Shown here piece after piece: positions 1 through 9,954 of a stretch of DNA of 64,000 bases. Source of the DNA: Typha latifolia (taxonomy: Eukaryota; Streptophyta; Magnoliopsida; Poales; Typhaceae). The first letter of the stretch is position 1. Each line of letters begins with the position of its first letter. Both the position numbers and the translations under genes were made by a program. The notes under the pieces were generated by a model. That model did not search any database. It saw only the letters and a list, made by a program, of their open reading frames with translations, and had not been told where the DNA came from. Location: contig CM034099.1 of the NCBI GenBank assembly GCA_019914945.1, positions 9,375,001 through 9,439,000 of the forward strand, given 5' to 3'.

Positions 1-17
1 TGCCAACAACTAGATCC

Positions 18-368
18 ATGACATCGAGAGGCCACAGATATTATCATGAAGGCACCTCTGTTAAGGGAGAGGCCATGGATATTATCATATCTGAGACAAA
101 CCCAAACTCATTGGTCGGGACTTCTCCAATGACTTCTTCCATCAACTCAGATCTGATCAAGATGGATAGTGGGCATGATGGAGACACAGCAAGCCATGCA
201 AGCAACGAAAGAGATCCGCTCGATTGGGTTTATCGAGCGGAGCAATTCTTCGAGTACCAGCGAACACCTAATACACAAAAGGTGTTGCTAGCATCCTTCC
301 ATCTCGAAGACACTACCATCCAATGGTACCAAGCCACAAACCAAGACTGCTCCCACGGGCACAACTAG
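18..368 (+). pseudogene. gag fragment of Ty3 element
   Basis: The reading frame carries the retrotransposon gag signature of plant Ty3 elements: a W-x-x-x-A-E-Q-F-F-x-x-Q segment around residues 70-80, followed by V-L-L-A-S-F-H-L-E and Q-W-Y near the end. Only the core of the capsid domain is left, and a stop at 368 cuts it short. The downstream CCHC knuckle region is not readable in one frame. Confidence 0.8.
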
Positions 369-496
369 AGGTGAGGGGACCTCCTTGAGCTACCATGATA
401 AGACTTACCCAAGCCCAAGTTGAAGAAAGAAGAGCTAAAAGGCTATGATTTTATTATGATGAATGATTCACTCACAAGCACAAATGTGCCCGACTA

Positions 497-820
497 GTGG
501 CCACGGTGATGGTGTTAAACGAAGCGGAGGATGTGGAGGAAGATGAAGTAATAGAGGATGAATTAGAGGACTTGGTGGAAGACCAAGAGGCCTTGGAGAG
601 CAGCGAGGAGGTCCATGCCGAGATCTCTATGCATGTCTACACTGGCGCCAATGCACCAAAGACGCTTCGAGTCGACGACACCGTAAAGAATCAAACAATA
701 AGGATTGACACTAGGAGCACCTACAACTTTATGGATGAACATGTGATAAAGAGGATAGAAATGGCTATAAATGCTACCTTTGGATTCGATGTAGCACTTG
801 GAGACAGCATGACAATCTAG
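497..820 (+). pseudogene. aspartic protease fragment of Ty3 element
   Basis: An acidic linker is followed by a region matching retropepsin in plant Ty3 elements: a segment of type T-x-R-V-D-D-T-V-K, then I-R-I-D-T-R-S-T-Y-N-F. The usual catalytic D-S/T-G appears as D-T-R, so the active-site glycine is lost. The stop at 820 lies before the linker to RT, which continues in other frames to about 990. Confidence 0.72.
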
Positions 821-1094
821 GAGAACGGAGTATGCCGAGGGGTTCTTTTAAAGTTTTAAAGGAATTCCTTCACCTTGGATTATTACCCTTGGTCTTACGA
901 GAGGTTGACATTGTATTGGGGACCCAATAGATGCAAAATTTGGGCCCGATGACCTTTGACTTTTCAAAAATGTGAATGGATTTCAAGTGAAGTGGCAAAC
1001 GAGTGTAGTTAGATGAAATTTGACCGCAACTTAGAGCCCAACTTCAGCCGATGGTGGGACTGCCAAAGGTTGGTTGCCATGTCTTGCCATGTCC

Positions 1095-1785
1095 AGCTTG
1101 TTGAAGGAATTCAGTGAGGTGTTTGAAGAACCACACAGTCTGCCGCCGGCTCGACCCCAAGACCACTACATTGAGATTACTCTCAGAGCTGAGCCTATTA
1201 ATGTATGATCATATTATTATACATTTGTCCAAAAGGAGTATATCACAAGGTTTGTCAAGGAGATGCTAGAAAATGGAATTATCCAACCGAGCCAGAGCTC
1301 ATACTCTTCATTGGTGCTCCTAGTGCGGAAGAAGGACGACATATGACGATTTTGCGTGGACTATTGTGCACTCAAATGCCATCACGGTGAAGGATAGGTA
1401 TCCTATTCATGTCATTGAAGAACTCTTGGATAAGCTTTCAGGGGTCTCTTACTTCAACAAGTTAGACTTGCGAGTCAGCTACCACCAAATCCAAGTGAGA
1501 CCCGAGGATATGCACAAGACCGCATTTTGCACACATGATGGGCATTATGAGTTCAAGGTCATGCCTTTTGGACTCACTAATGCCCCCTCCATCTTCCAAG
1601 GGTTGATGAATAACATCTTTAAGACGTTATTGGGGCGGTACATGCTTGTCTTCTTTGACGACATATTAGTGTACAGTCGTTCATGGAAGGAGCATCTTGT
1701 CCTCCTCCGCGAAGTGTTGCAAATTTTGAAAGACAATGAGCTAAAGGTGAAGGAGTCCAAGTATTTATGGGGTCAGCCAAGGGAG
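1095..1785 (+). pseudogene. reverse transcriptase, first copy of tandem duplication
   Basis: The N-terminal RT part (F-x-E-V-F-E-E-P, L-P-P-A-R-P, then G-I-I-Q-P-S and V-L-L-V-R-K-K-D) is readable across frames at about 1095-1350. The palm follows in one frame at 1366-1780: D-R-Y-P-I, then Y-F-N-K-L-D-L-R, M-P-F-G-L-T-N-A-P and the active site F-F-D-D-I-L-V-Y-S. The YxDD-type motif is intact as FFDD, but the domain is frameshifted at about 1375 and ends abruptly in a second copy of the same region. Confidence 0.85.
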
Positions 1786-2446
1786 CTGAGCTTGCTAATG
1801 CATGACCGTATCAGTACATATTTGTCCAAAATGAGGAGATCACAAGGCTTATCAAGGAGATGTGGACAACGGAATCATCCAACTGAGTCAGAGCTTGTAC
1901 TCATCACCGGTACTCCTAGTGCAGAAGAAGGATGACATATGGTGATTTTGCATGGACTATTGTGCACTCAATGTCATCATGGTGAAGGATAGGTATCCTA
2001 TTCCTGTCATTGAAGAACTCTTGGATAAACTTTCGGAGGCCTCTTACTTCAGCAAGTTAGACATGCGAGTCTGCTACCAACAAATCCGAGTGAGACTCGA
2101 GGATGTGCACAAGATCGCATTTCGCACACATAATGGGCATTATGAGTCATGCTTTTGGACTCACTAATGCCCCTCCACCTTCCAAGGGTTGATGAATGAC
2201 GTCTTTAGGACATTATTGAGGCAGTATGTGCTTGTCTTCTTTGATGACATCCTTATGTACAGCCGTCTATGGAAGGAGTATCTTGTCCACCTTCGCAAAG
2301 TGCTGCAAATTTTAAAAGACAATGGGCTGAAGGTGATGGAGTCCACGTATTTATGGGGCCAGCCGAGAGTGGAGTATCTCGGTCACATCATATCGATAGT
2401 GAGAGTGGAAGCTGATCCCTCCAAGGTGCAGAACATGGTGCAATAG
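1786..2446 (+). pseudogene. reverse transcriptase, second copy of tandem duplication
   Basis: Repeats the 1189-1785 segment: the same G-T-P-S-A-E-E-G shadow frame, D-R-Y-P-I-P-V-I-E-E-L, a disrupted P-F-G-L-T-N-A stretch near 2155 and F-F-D-D-I-L-M-Y-S near 2240. Unlike copy 1 it continues into the normal downstream sequence (V-E-Y-L-G-H-I-I-S, A-D-P-S-K-V-Q). The copies differ at many sites, so the duplication is not recent or joined two related elements. Confidence 0.83.
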
Positions 2447-3128
2447 CATATTCCAAAGACACCAAAAGAATTGCAGGTCTTTCTTAGATTGATAGGCTAT
2501 TACTGTTAATTTGTTGCCAACTATGGCAAAATCACCGTCCCCTTGAGACATCACTATTAAAGAAGTGGGAGTTCTCGTGGACCGAGGTAGCAACAAAGAC
2601 ATTTGAACAAGGCAATAACCATGGCACCGAAACAAGATAAAGTGCTCAAGCTTCACCTAGCAGCAGCACAGAACCAAATGAGGCAAATGTATGATTGCAA
2701 ACACTAGTATAGAAGCTATGAAGTTGGCGATTGGGTCTATGTTTGACTTCAACTATATCGGCAATTCTCGGTATGACCCATTTAGAACCAAAAGTTAGCC
2801 TATCACTTCTTTGGTCTATTTTAGATTCTAGGGAAGGTGGGAGTGGTCACATATAAGTTGGACTTACCCGAGTCACCTCGAGTTCACCCAGTCTTCCATG
2901 TATCTTGCTTGAGAGCCTCGGTTGTTCCAATTGAGCAGGTTGCAATAGAACTACCCAACTCGAATCGGAGGCAAATGAGCTCACTCCGGACAATGTCCTA
3001 GCACGAAGGAGGGTCAAGCACGAGGGATGAATAGTCATAGAGGTGTTGGTGAGCTGGGTCGGTCAGTCATAGGAACAACCTACATGGGAACCCAAGGTAA
3101 CATTGATAGACTATTTTCCTAGATTTGC
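2447..3128 (+). pseudogene. RT tail fused to integrase C-terminus and chromodomain-like end
   Basis: After a stop at 2446 the RT tail continues (P-K-T-P-K-E-L, G-Y-Y, F-V-A-N-Y-G-K-I). From about 2625 it jumps to the integrase C-terminal region (A-Q-N-Q-M-R-Q-M, E-V-G-D-W-V-Y, Y-R-Q-F-S-V, K-L-D-L-P-E-S-P-R-V-H-P-V-F-H-V-S). The end matches the chromodomain-like tail (Q-P-T-W-E-P-K-V-T, Y-F-P-R-F). RNase H and the catalytic integrase core are absent. Internal stops make it a relic. Confidence 0.8.
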
Positions 3129-3148
3129 ACTTTGAGGACAAAATGAGC

Positions 3149-3163
3149 GGAAGCATGGTGGAG
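3149..3163 (+). other. Polypurine tract of Ty3 element
   Basis: The purine-rich GGAAGCATGGTGGAG directly precedes the TG of the 3' LTR. The reverse-strand element has nearly the same tract (GGAAGCGTGGTGGAT) next to its own 3' LTR, as does the element at 43-45 kb, which supports both the call and the kinship. Confidence 0.75.
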
Positions 3164-3987
3164 TGATATGATTCGAACCACACTGAGCTATCTCATGAAT
3201 GGATATGGCCTATGGAACCTTTTCGTGTTTGGTTTTAGTTTTCTTCAAAAATAAGAATTATGGCTGTCATGTTCGAACGCGAGGAAATCGCATTTGAATC
3301 CCCCATTCGAACGCTTGCATATGTTCGCACATATATAGAACTTGAATTGCATGTTCAAACGCACAGAGGTCGCATTCGAATGCCCCCCGTTTGAATGCTT
3401 ACATACATTCGCACATATAGAAAACACGAATTGCACGTTCGAATGCACTCAACTCTATTCGAACGTGCTCGGCGAAAATGCATTATTTCTAGATTTATCA
3501 TTTGTTAGTTTTGCTTGTAGGTTAGCCTCTTAACATGTAGAAGGCAACCTATTTGGGATTATCAATGAATATTGTATTTTCCTTCTTCCTCTACTCTAAC
3601 TCCTCTCCCTCCTGGCTCAAACCTTAGCCGTGTGCCACCTCGACGCTAGTTACTCCTAATCCCCTGCGACTATGAGGTCCTCCCTCCTCGGGATCTCGAC
3701 CACCTTCTCCCCCCTCTTCTTTCACCCAACAGCACCTCGTGCCACCAAATCCATCACCACCATCATCACCATCATCCATCATCTACACCTCCACCATAAC
3801 ATTGCCTATTTTTGCCCTAGCTTTAGTTAGAATCTGGGAAAGGCATGAATATAAAAAAAATGTAGATCAAGAAGATACGGAACGATTCCAACTAGTTTCA
3901 TAATTTTTTGACTATGGAAGAATATTTTTCTCAGACTACTTCCCTGCATCCGAGCTTAATCGGGTAGCAGACGCTCGGTCCATATCA
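3164..3987 (+). repeat. 3' LTR of Ty3 element (TTCGAA-cluster family)
   Basis: Starts TGATATGATTCG and ends CATATCA, 824 bp. The upstream half carries repeated TTCGAA-type palindromes (about 3273-3470) ahead of a block shared with the other LTRs of this family (GTTAGCCTC, then GGCAACCTA), which in them spans the TATA region. Short open frames in it on both strands are by-products of the palindromes. Confidence 0.8.
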
Positions 3988-4462
3988 TGTAGGGCCGACC
4001 CACTTCTTTCATTTCTTTCGGTCCATCTAATATCCTACCTATCCACTTTATTTTGAAGACAATTTGCACATTCCAAAGATAAATGCATAAACAACTTTAT
4101 TTTGAACACAAATTTGCACATTACAAAGATAAATACATAAACAACATTCTTTTGAACACAAATTTGCACATTACAAAATAACTAACAAACAATTTTAAAT
4201 TTCCATATATGAATTAAACATAGGGATTTACTTAAATGTTAAGCAGCAATACATTGATTACGTTCAGCAACTACTCTGCTGCTAAATTGTACATTTATTA
4301 GGGCTACGCAGTTTGCATCAAAACTAGGTGTCGAAGTGGAGTTGAGGCTGCATACATTACATGAATGGATGTTGATCCTATCAAAAGCAATGCAGTCAAG
4401 CTCAAGCTTGTGAAGTCATGTGGGGGCATCAAGAAGTGTCACAAACAAAGTTGTCTTTCTTC
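3988..4462. repeat. Non-coding flank with about 3 tandem copies of a roughly 50-bp unit
   Basis: No gene seen. At about 4047-4190 a unit of 48-52 bp is repeated roughly three times, recognisable by TTTTGAACACAAATTTGCAC followed by AAAGATAAATACATAAACAAC-type sequence. The rest is unremarkable. Confidence 0.6.
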
Positions 4463-4467
4463 ATGTA

Positions 4468-5257
4468 TGATACGATCACACCTCTGGCTATGGAGCTCTG
4501 ATACCAGCTTGATACGATCTCTCCTTTAGGGCTAAAGATCGATATTTTCTAATTCTCAGATCTAGACTAGATCTAGCACGGAACTTTGAAATAAGATCCC
4601 GACATATTCCGTCATTGGATCGACATGAAATTTTTATATGTTGTCGCCCTAGAAAAGAGCTTTCCAACAAATCACGTTTCAGGCGAATCGGAGTTGGGGA
4701 TCTCGAGATATCGTTCGTTTAGTGGACGAACATCAGAATGCTATATTTTGGATCCGTGGATGGAGGCACGAGATCCTAGGTAATGGTGGATGGTGGAGGA
4801 CCGGCGTTAATGTGGTGGCACCGGTGAAAAGTGATGGTGGAAGGGTTGTGGTTGATGGAAGGATTAGGGCAAGTGTGGGATAGATTGGACGAAGGGGGAG
4901 AAGTGGGCCACCCCTAAGGGACTAGGGTGATTAGCCGGACGAGGGAGGTTAGAAGCGGCGTCGCCGGGGATTGAGAGAACGGGAGCGAAGAAGACGAAGG
5001 AGGCAAGGCAAAACTCAATCTCAATAATCAATAATAATTTTGGTTGCCTTACACATCCTTTTATAGGCTAACCAACAACTCACATTAACCCTAAAACACA
5101 ATTTTCGCCGACCGCGTTCGAACTCACTCCACCCACGTTCGAACGCGACTTACAAAAAACTTATTTTAATGGAAATTAAACACTAAAACATGAAGCAAAA
5201 ACACTCTTAAAGTGAATCCATGCTCGAGACGACGTCGGTGAAGTCCGAATCGTATCA
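4468..5257 (-). repeat. 3' LTR of the reverse-oriented element
   Basis: 790 bp. On the minus strand it starts TGATACGATTCGG and ends GATCGTATCA. TTCGAA-centred palindromes at about 5107-5150 precede a TATA-type CTATAAAAGG (minus strand, about 5057-5066), the likely core promoter. Its last 46 bp contain an extra copy of the LTR end plus PBS motif. Confidence 0.93.
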
Positions 5258-5284
5258 ATCCACCACGCTTCCGCAACCTTGTCC

Positions 5285-5698
5285 TCAAGGTTTGAAATTT
5301 GGGAAGCGATCTTTGAACTCTGACTCAAGCTCCTCCATGGTATGATCTTCTACATTGGTTCCCCACATATATGAAGATATAGGAAATGTTGGTGCTGAGA
5401 AAGAGGCAAGCTCACTTGTGTCAGGTTGGCGTGAAAGGGCATCAGCTGTTCGATTCTCGATCAGCAAGTTCCAAGTCAAGCTCAGTCCGATCCGTCGCTG
5501 CGAGTCTTTCGTAGGCACACAAGATAGGGGTAGTGCGACCATAACCGCCTCAAAGGGGTTCATCCTCAGTCGAGCTTGGATACTCGTACTCCAACTAGTC
5601 CAAGGTGAAATTCGGGTCCATCTACATTGAGTCCAATTGGTCTCGGGTGGTCGAACCAATTGACTCAATGTCAGTTCAGCAATAGAAATCTGGTGCAT
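5285..5698 (-). pseudogene. Scrambled pol remnants (integrase, RNase H tail, chromodomain-like tail)
   Basis: One frame of 137 codons holds three recognisable scraps. An integrase-type M-N-P-F-E-A-V is around residue 47-53. An RNase H terminal segment E-N-R-T-A-D-A-L-S-R-Q-P-D is around residue 81-93. The Ty3 3' tail (E-S-E-F-K-D-R-F-P-N-F) closes it. In intact elements the RNase H end comes before integrase, so the order here is inverted. No catalytic centre is left. This is an assembled relic rather than a gene. Confidence 0.6.
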
Positions 5699-5916
5699 CC
5701 GATTGCGCTCGGGAGGTCGAGTTAGATGCAGTTAGTGGATCCAGATTAGGTTCTCCCAGTGACTCAAGTTAGGTTCAGCTAGCCAAATTGATTGTTGGTT
5801 GTGCTCATAATCATTCTTCCCACTCCATGGATTAGGATCCGAGTCAAATGTATCCTGGTATAAGCAAACTCGTTTTAAGTCAAGTAGAGGGTTTCTGATC
5901 ATGTCCCTTATTTGAC

Positions 5917-6627
5917 TTAACTGAGCCCCGAAGTCCAAAGATGACTCCCACTTGACTTCCTTTGGCTCTTAGGTCCAACCCAACTAATGTCTAGCAATTC
6001 CACCTGGTCAAGCCCAACAATGTAGCCTTTTTGAAATTCTAACCACTTAGAGTCTTCAAAAAAATTTGAAATCCCTAATTTTTCTCTCTTAGTTCCATCT
6101 CCATTAGCCATTGCCATAGGAGTTGCCTTAGCACGTGGCAGCCTTGGCTGAGTAGTGACCACCTCCAGTAGTTGCTTAAGTAGGGTTCCCAACGGTGTGG
6201 CAATAGTCGACGGCGATGGAAGGCCGAAGTTGGCCCAAAAATTAAAATCTTCAGGTCCTTCTCTGTCCCGTTGCAGCCATGGCAAGGAGCCTTTGGTCAT
6301 CCAGAATACTACAATAGTTGCTGGTGAGGCCCCTCTTGGGGTGGCAACGATTGACTGCTGTGGAAGGCTGAGGTTGACAAAAATAAAATCTTCATCTCCT
6401 TCTTCATTTTGTCGTAGCCATGGCAGGGAGCTTTCGACCGTTTGGGTGAGAAAATCATTAGCCCACAAGGTCTTTACGAGGCCGTCGTCGAGGCTGGTGC
6501 TGCCGTGGTTGGAAGATTGCGGCCTTCTCCTTCGAGTTGTAGCTCGGCGGGGAGCCGCAACGTCATCGCCGGTGATGGCACTATCGCGCCGACCGTCGAT
6601 TGACCGAGGAGAATGGTGGAAGGTCAC
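5917..6627 (-). CDS. Unrecognised internal ORF with a duplicated 48-residue segment
   Basis: 236 codons between the gag-like frame and the pol scraps. I do not recognise a family. The middle contains two related segments offset by 144 bp (about 6343-6444 and 6199-6300), each of the form S-L-P-W-L then E-x-x-E-D-F-x-F then L-P-x-x-S-x-x-A-T-P. Arginine- and proline-rich N-terminus, no membrane segment. It could be an accessory frame, captured host sequence or leader sequence that happens to be open. The young LTRs mean openness alone is weak evidence of function. Confidence 0.3.
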   Translation of the reverse strand: MTFHHSPRSIDGRRDSAITGDDVAAPRRATTRRRRPQSSNHGSTSLDDGLVKTLWANDFLTQTVESSLPWLRQNEEGDEDFIFVNLSLPQQSIVATPRGASPATIVVFWMTKGSLPWLQRDREGPEDFNFWANFGLPSPSTIATPLGTLLKQLLEVVTTQPRLPRAKATPMAMANGDGTKREKLGISNFFEDSKWLEFQKGYIVGLDQVELLDISWVGPKSQRKSSGSHLWTSGLS

Positions 6628-6733
6628 TAGAGGCCATACATGATTTCTTCATAGTTGCCGACTCGCCGTGGTTGCAAATGAAGGTGGTGTTAGGCGGCCC
6701 AAGTGCTTGGAACTTGCGGTTCGGATCATCTCC

Positions 6734-7435
6734 TCACCACCGATGAGGATTCCCGATGAGGAATATCCGGCGGCCACGTGTGGTCTTCCTCCATTCAACA
6801 AAGGGTTCGCACGGTTGTCGACTCGTCGAAGAACTCCGTTCTGACGTCAAAAGAACATTTCCAACTGTTGAGCTTGTCGAAGGAAACTGCTGCCTTGAAG
6901 CTAGACTCCTCGCCGTTTCTGCAGGGATCGGGAATGGTGCAGCCAGCCCTTCACAGTTTGTTGACGAGGTCTCCGGTGCATGGGAAGATGTGGAGGTTCC
7001 GAGGGCTGCTACAATGGTCGAGGATCCCATTGTAGCGGACAGTCGTTCGTTGCGGCTAACCATGGGTCGAGGTGTAGAAGCTCGATCTTGCCTGATAGCC
7101 GAACTCTCCCCTACTTTTGTGATGAACGGGGAGGCCGTGAAGGATGTTGGGTATGTTGTAGAGGGTTCCCCATGCTGCCTTGTGATTGCCCTGCTTGTTG
7201 AAGAAGGTTTCGGCCACGCCCGATTTCCCGCAAAGATCTCCATCATCATTTGATTATTGATGGCCATCTGCTTGGAAAGAGACCCCAACACGGCTTGAAC
7301 GCCAGGTTCTTCCGTATTCCGATTAGATCGGGCGGTTCCGCGGGTGGAAGTCCCTGCAACCGTTTCTCTCTTCTCTATTGGGATAATATCTTCTTCATCA
7401 TCTTGCCGTGCAGCCATGGATCTGGTTGTCGTCAT
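6734..7435 (-). CDS. gag-like ORF of the non-autonomous element
   Basis: First long frame downstream of the PBS (about 25 bp from it), 233 codons, starting M-T-T-T-R-S-M. The start, a charged stretch, an L-x-S-L-S-K-Q-M heptad-like segment near residue 52 and long Ser/Thr/Pro-rich spacers resemble the N-terminal part of plant Ty3 gag. It stops before any capsid core or CCHC knuckle. At best it is a truncated gag; binding to particles of a helper element is unproven. Confidence 0.45.
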   Translation of the reverse strand: MTTTRSMAARQDDEEDIIPIEKRETVAGTSTRGTARSNRNTEEPGVQAVLGSLSKQMAINNQMMMEIFAGNRAWPKPSSTSRAITRQHGEPSTTYPTSFTASPFITKVGESSAIRQDRASTPRPMVSRNERLSATMGSSTIVAALGTSTSSHAPETSSTNCEGLAAPFPIPAETARSLASRQQFPSTSSTVGNVLLTSERSSSTSRQPCEPFVEWRKTTRGRRIFLIGNPHRW

Positions 7436-7460
7436 TGGAAGCGCTTGTCCGAGGAAAGGT

Positions 7461-7473
7461 GGCTCTGATACCA
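7461..7473 (-). other. Primer binding site for initiator tRNA-Met
   Basis: On the minus strand TGGTATCAGAGCC lies three bases (AGC) after the end of the 5' LTR. This is the standard plant PBS complementary to the 3' end of initiator tRNA-Met. Confidence 0.9.
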
Positions 7474-7476
7474 GCT

Positions 7477-8266
7477 TGATACGATCACACCTCTGGCTAT
7501 GGAGCTCTGATACCAGCTTGATACGATCTCTCCTTTAGGGCTAAAGATCGATATTTTCTAATTCTCAGATCTGGACTAGATCTGCCACGGAACTTTGAAA
7601 TAAGATCCCGAATTATTCCGTCGTCGGATCGACGTGAAATTTTGATATGTTGTCGCCCTAGAAAAGATCTTTCCAACAAATCACGTTTCAGGCGAATCGG
7701 AGTTGGGGATCTCGAGATATCGTTCGTTTAGTGGACAAACATCAGGATGCTCTATTTTGGATCCGTGGATGGAGGCACGAGATCCTAGGTAATGGTGGAT
7801 GGTGGAGGACCGGCGTTAATGTGGTGGCACCGGTGAAAAGTGATGGTGGAAGGGTTGTGGTTGATGGAAGGATTAGGGCAAGTGTGGGATAGATTGGACG
7901 AAGGGGGAGAAGTGGGCCACCCCTAAGGGACTAGGGTGATTAGCCGGACGAGGGAGGTTAGAAGCGGCGTCGCCGGGGATTGAGAGAACGGGAGCGAAGA
8001 AGACGAAGGAGGCAAGGCAAAACTCAATCTCAATAATCAATAATAATTTTGGTTGCCTTACACATCCTTTTATAGGCTAACCAACAACTCACATTAACCC
8101 TAAAACACAATTTTCGCCGACTGCGTTCGAACTCACTCCACCCACGTTCGAACGCGACTTACAAAAAACTTATTTTAATGGAAATTAAACACTAAAATAT
8201 GAAGCAAAAACACTCTTAAAGTGAATCCATGCTCGAGACGACGTCGGTGAAGTCCGAATCGTATCA
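7477..8266 (-). repeat. 5' LTR of the reverse-oriented element
   Basis: 790 bp, the same length as the partner LTR and about 98% identical by eye. TATA-type CTATAAAAGG on the minus strand at about 8067-8076, with the TTCGAA palindromes upstream of it (about 8116-8160). Transcription would read leftwards through the PBS and gag-like frame. Confidence 0.93.
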
Positions 8267-8271
8267 ATGTA

Positions 8272-9646
8272 GGAGGGTTAGTTGAGGAGGCCATTAGATT
8301 TGTTCCTAATACCTCGTTGGTAAGTAGATTAAGCAAGGAGAGGCATGCCTTTTATCACTATGGATCCAAAGAACTTCCCTTGTGACCCTACCCTTTTAGG
8401 ACCCTCCCCGAGAGAACTTATTTACTAGGTCGACGCTACTTGGAGAGGAACCAATGTGGGTGGCATTGGTGTTCTTCTGGTTATCTTCCCAGAGGAAGTC
8501 TGCTCTAGAAGAAGTGTCTTTGTTAACCAGTTTGGGAATACTCTTGAAAGAGGCACGGGTGGTGTTGGAGGGTCTTAGACTTTTGGCCTCCCAAGCAAGT
8601 TTGGGTTCCTACTAGCTTTTCACAGACTGCCTTACCTATCTAAAAGCAATTAATGAGGAGGAGCATGCCATCAACTGGTTGATTGCCTCTATTGTGCATG
8701 AATGTAAATGTTGGATTTCTGTGTTACCCTCCATAAGGATTTGTTTTTGCGTATTGACAACAATCGGGTGGCTCACTGCCTTGCTAGTGTAGGGTAGTGG
8801 AGCCGAGCACGCCACCACCAAGGGCCCAATCCTCCTCCACCCCCACTTTCTCAGAATCTCTCTCCCCTACACTACACCCATCCCCACCTTCTCCTTCATT
8901 TTAGTTGTGCAGCCTCCAACCCAATCATGCCCCTCCTCGGACATCACATCTGGCAATGCTTTTGCCCTTGTCTCTGCCTCTCTGGCTATTATTTTCACCA
9001 ACCTCACTCTCCTTTGCCACCTCCACCCCTAAGCCGCGGTGCTCACTAGCTCCTCCAGTATGCTAGAGCTCTAAGTGGCAACCATTATTGGCCTCCCTCT
9101 AGTGATGCGGCTGCCACTCGATAGTGGATCTGCCATGGCGGTCGAAGGTTGGTTGCCCCACCCTCATGTACTGGACCTACTGCCACATGGCCAGCCACTA
9201 TTAAGTAGGTGTTGACTTAGGGTTTCTCATGGTGGCTTGCTCTAACATGTTTTGGTGATTAGTATGGTTGGTACCATTCGGTTGGCTGGTCTCTATGCGT
9301 GTTGAATCTAATTTGGATGAGAAGAGTTATAGGATGTTGACTCTTTGATAAGATGTGCTTTGAGTTCAAGTCTCTTGCAACTATTCTTCTTCATAGTGTT
9401 GCCTCTATAAGCTAAGATGGAGGCTTGTTCTAGGGCCCATGCTCTATCCCGTCCGTTAATTTATATTTCCATGAGTACCTATATATTATTACAAGCTAAT
9501 ATCTAACATTTTAATGTTGGTCAATCTATTTTCAGCCAAAAGTGAGGCTTGTTACAGGATTTTCATCCATCTTGCCTTCTTCATTGTATATCATACTACA
9601 GTCGTTATTTGAAGTTTAATGGATTAACTATCTACGAACTTTATCA
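8272..9646 (+). pseudogene. LINE relic with RNase H-like domain and 3' end
   Basis: Around 8420-8800 three frames together reproduce the RNase H-like domain found at the end of plant LINE pol proteins: V-D-A-T-W-R-G-T-N-V-G-G-I-G, then A-R-V-V-L-E-G-L-R-L-L, then K-A-I-N-E-E-E and N-N-R-V-A-H-C-L-A. Stops and shifts disable it. An untranslated stretch follows, ending near 9646 in a TATCTACGAACTTTATC plus A-run, which resembles the ends of the LINE fragments at 13062 and 14880. No RT is present in this piece. Confidence 0.65.
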
Positions 9647-9954
9647 AAAAAAACTCACCTACCTCTCTAGTCTAGCAATTGAGAATTGAGTCACAAAGAC
9701 TAGACTGATCTACCTACAGTTGATTGTATCTTTGAACTCCAATTCTTAAGCCTACAAACATTCATATAAAAAAAAGATCAGCAGGTGATTGCATTATTGA
9801 CTCTTAAACTGCTTAAACACCCCTACTATTCTAACTACTAAAATTTCAAATGAATTTGCAAAATAGCATCCAAGAATTAAAACAAGAGAAATGCTAATTA
9901 AGAACTTACGAGAAGAACTAGCCTAAGATTCAAACAAATCTAAATTAAGCTTTT
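9647..9954. other. Non-coding; 3' flank of the sarcosine oxidase gene
   Basis: AT-rich; nothing recognised. The 3' UTR of the minus-strand gene at 9955-11187 must extend into it, but I could not fix a poly(A) site. Confidence 0.4.

Larger units (their letters stand above)
1..3987 (+). mobile_element. Ty3-type LTR retrotransposon, 5' end outside the window
   Basis: Degenerate gag, protease, reverse transcriptase, integrase C-terminus/chromodomain-like end, polypurine tract and 3' LTR follow in the standard Ty3 order. The 5' LTR and leader would lie left of base 1. Many stops and frameshifts mean it cannot encode a polyprotein. RNase H and most of integrase are missing (deletion near 2590-2630) and the RT region is tandemly duplicated. 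The LTR start resembles that of the reverse-oriented element at 4468-8266, so the two belong to the same broad family. Confidence 0.9.
4463..8271 (-). mobile_element. Complete non-autonomous Ty3-type LTR retrotransposon with target duplication
   Basis: The element occupies 4468-8266 (3799 bp), flanked by ATGTA at 4463-4467 and 8267-8271. It has two 790-bp LTRs, a 13-base PBS complementary to initiator tRNA-Met, a gag-like frame, an unrecognised central frame, scrambled pol scraps and a polypurine tract. Aligning the LTRs by eye gives about 15 substitutions (about 98% identity), so it is a recent insertion by plant standards. With no RT or integrase core, it must have been mobilised by a partner. 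Confidence 0.93.

Noticed and set aside
6155..7468. Several plus-strand frames of 70-165 codons
   Set aside because: Antisense of the gag-like and central frames of the minus-strand element; no recognisable motifs.
7461..7473. tRNA gene suggested by initiator tRNA-Met complementarity
   Set aside because: Only the 3'-end complement is present next to an LTR end, which is a primer binding site; no cloverleaf can be folded.
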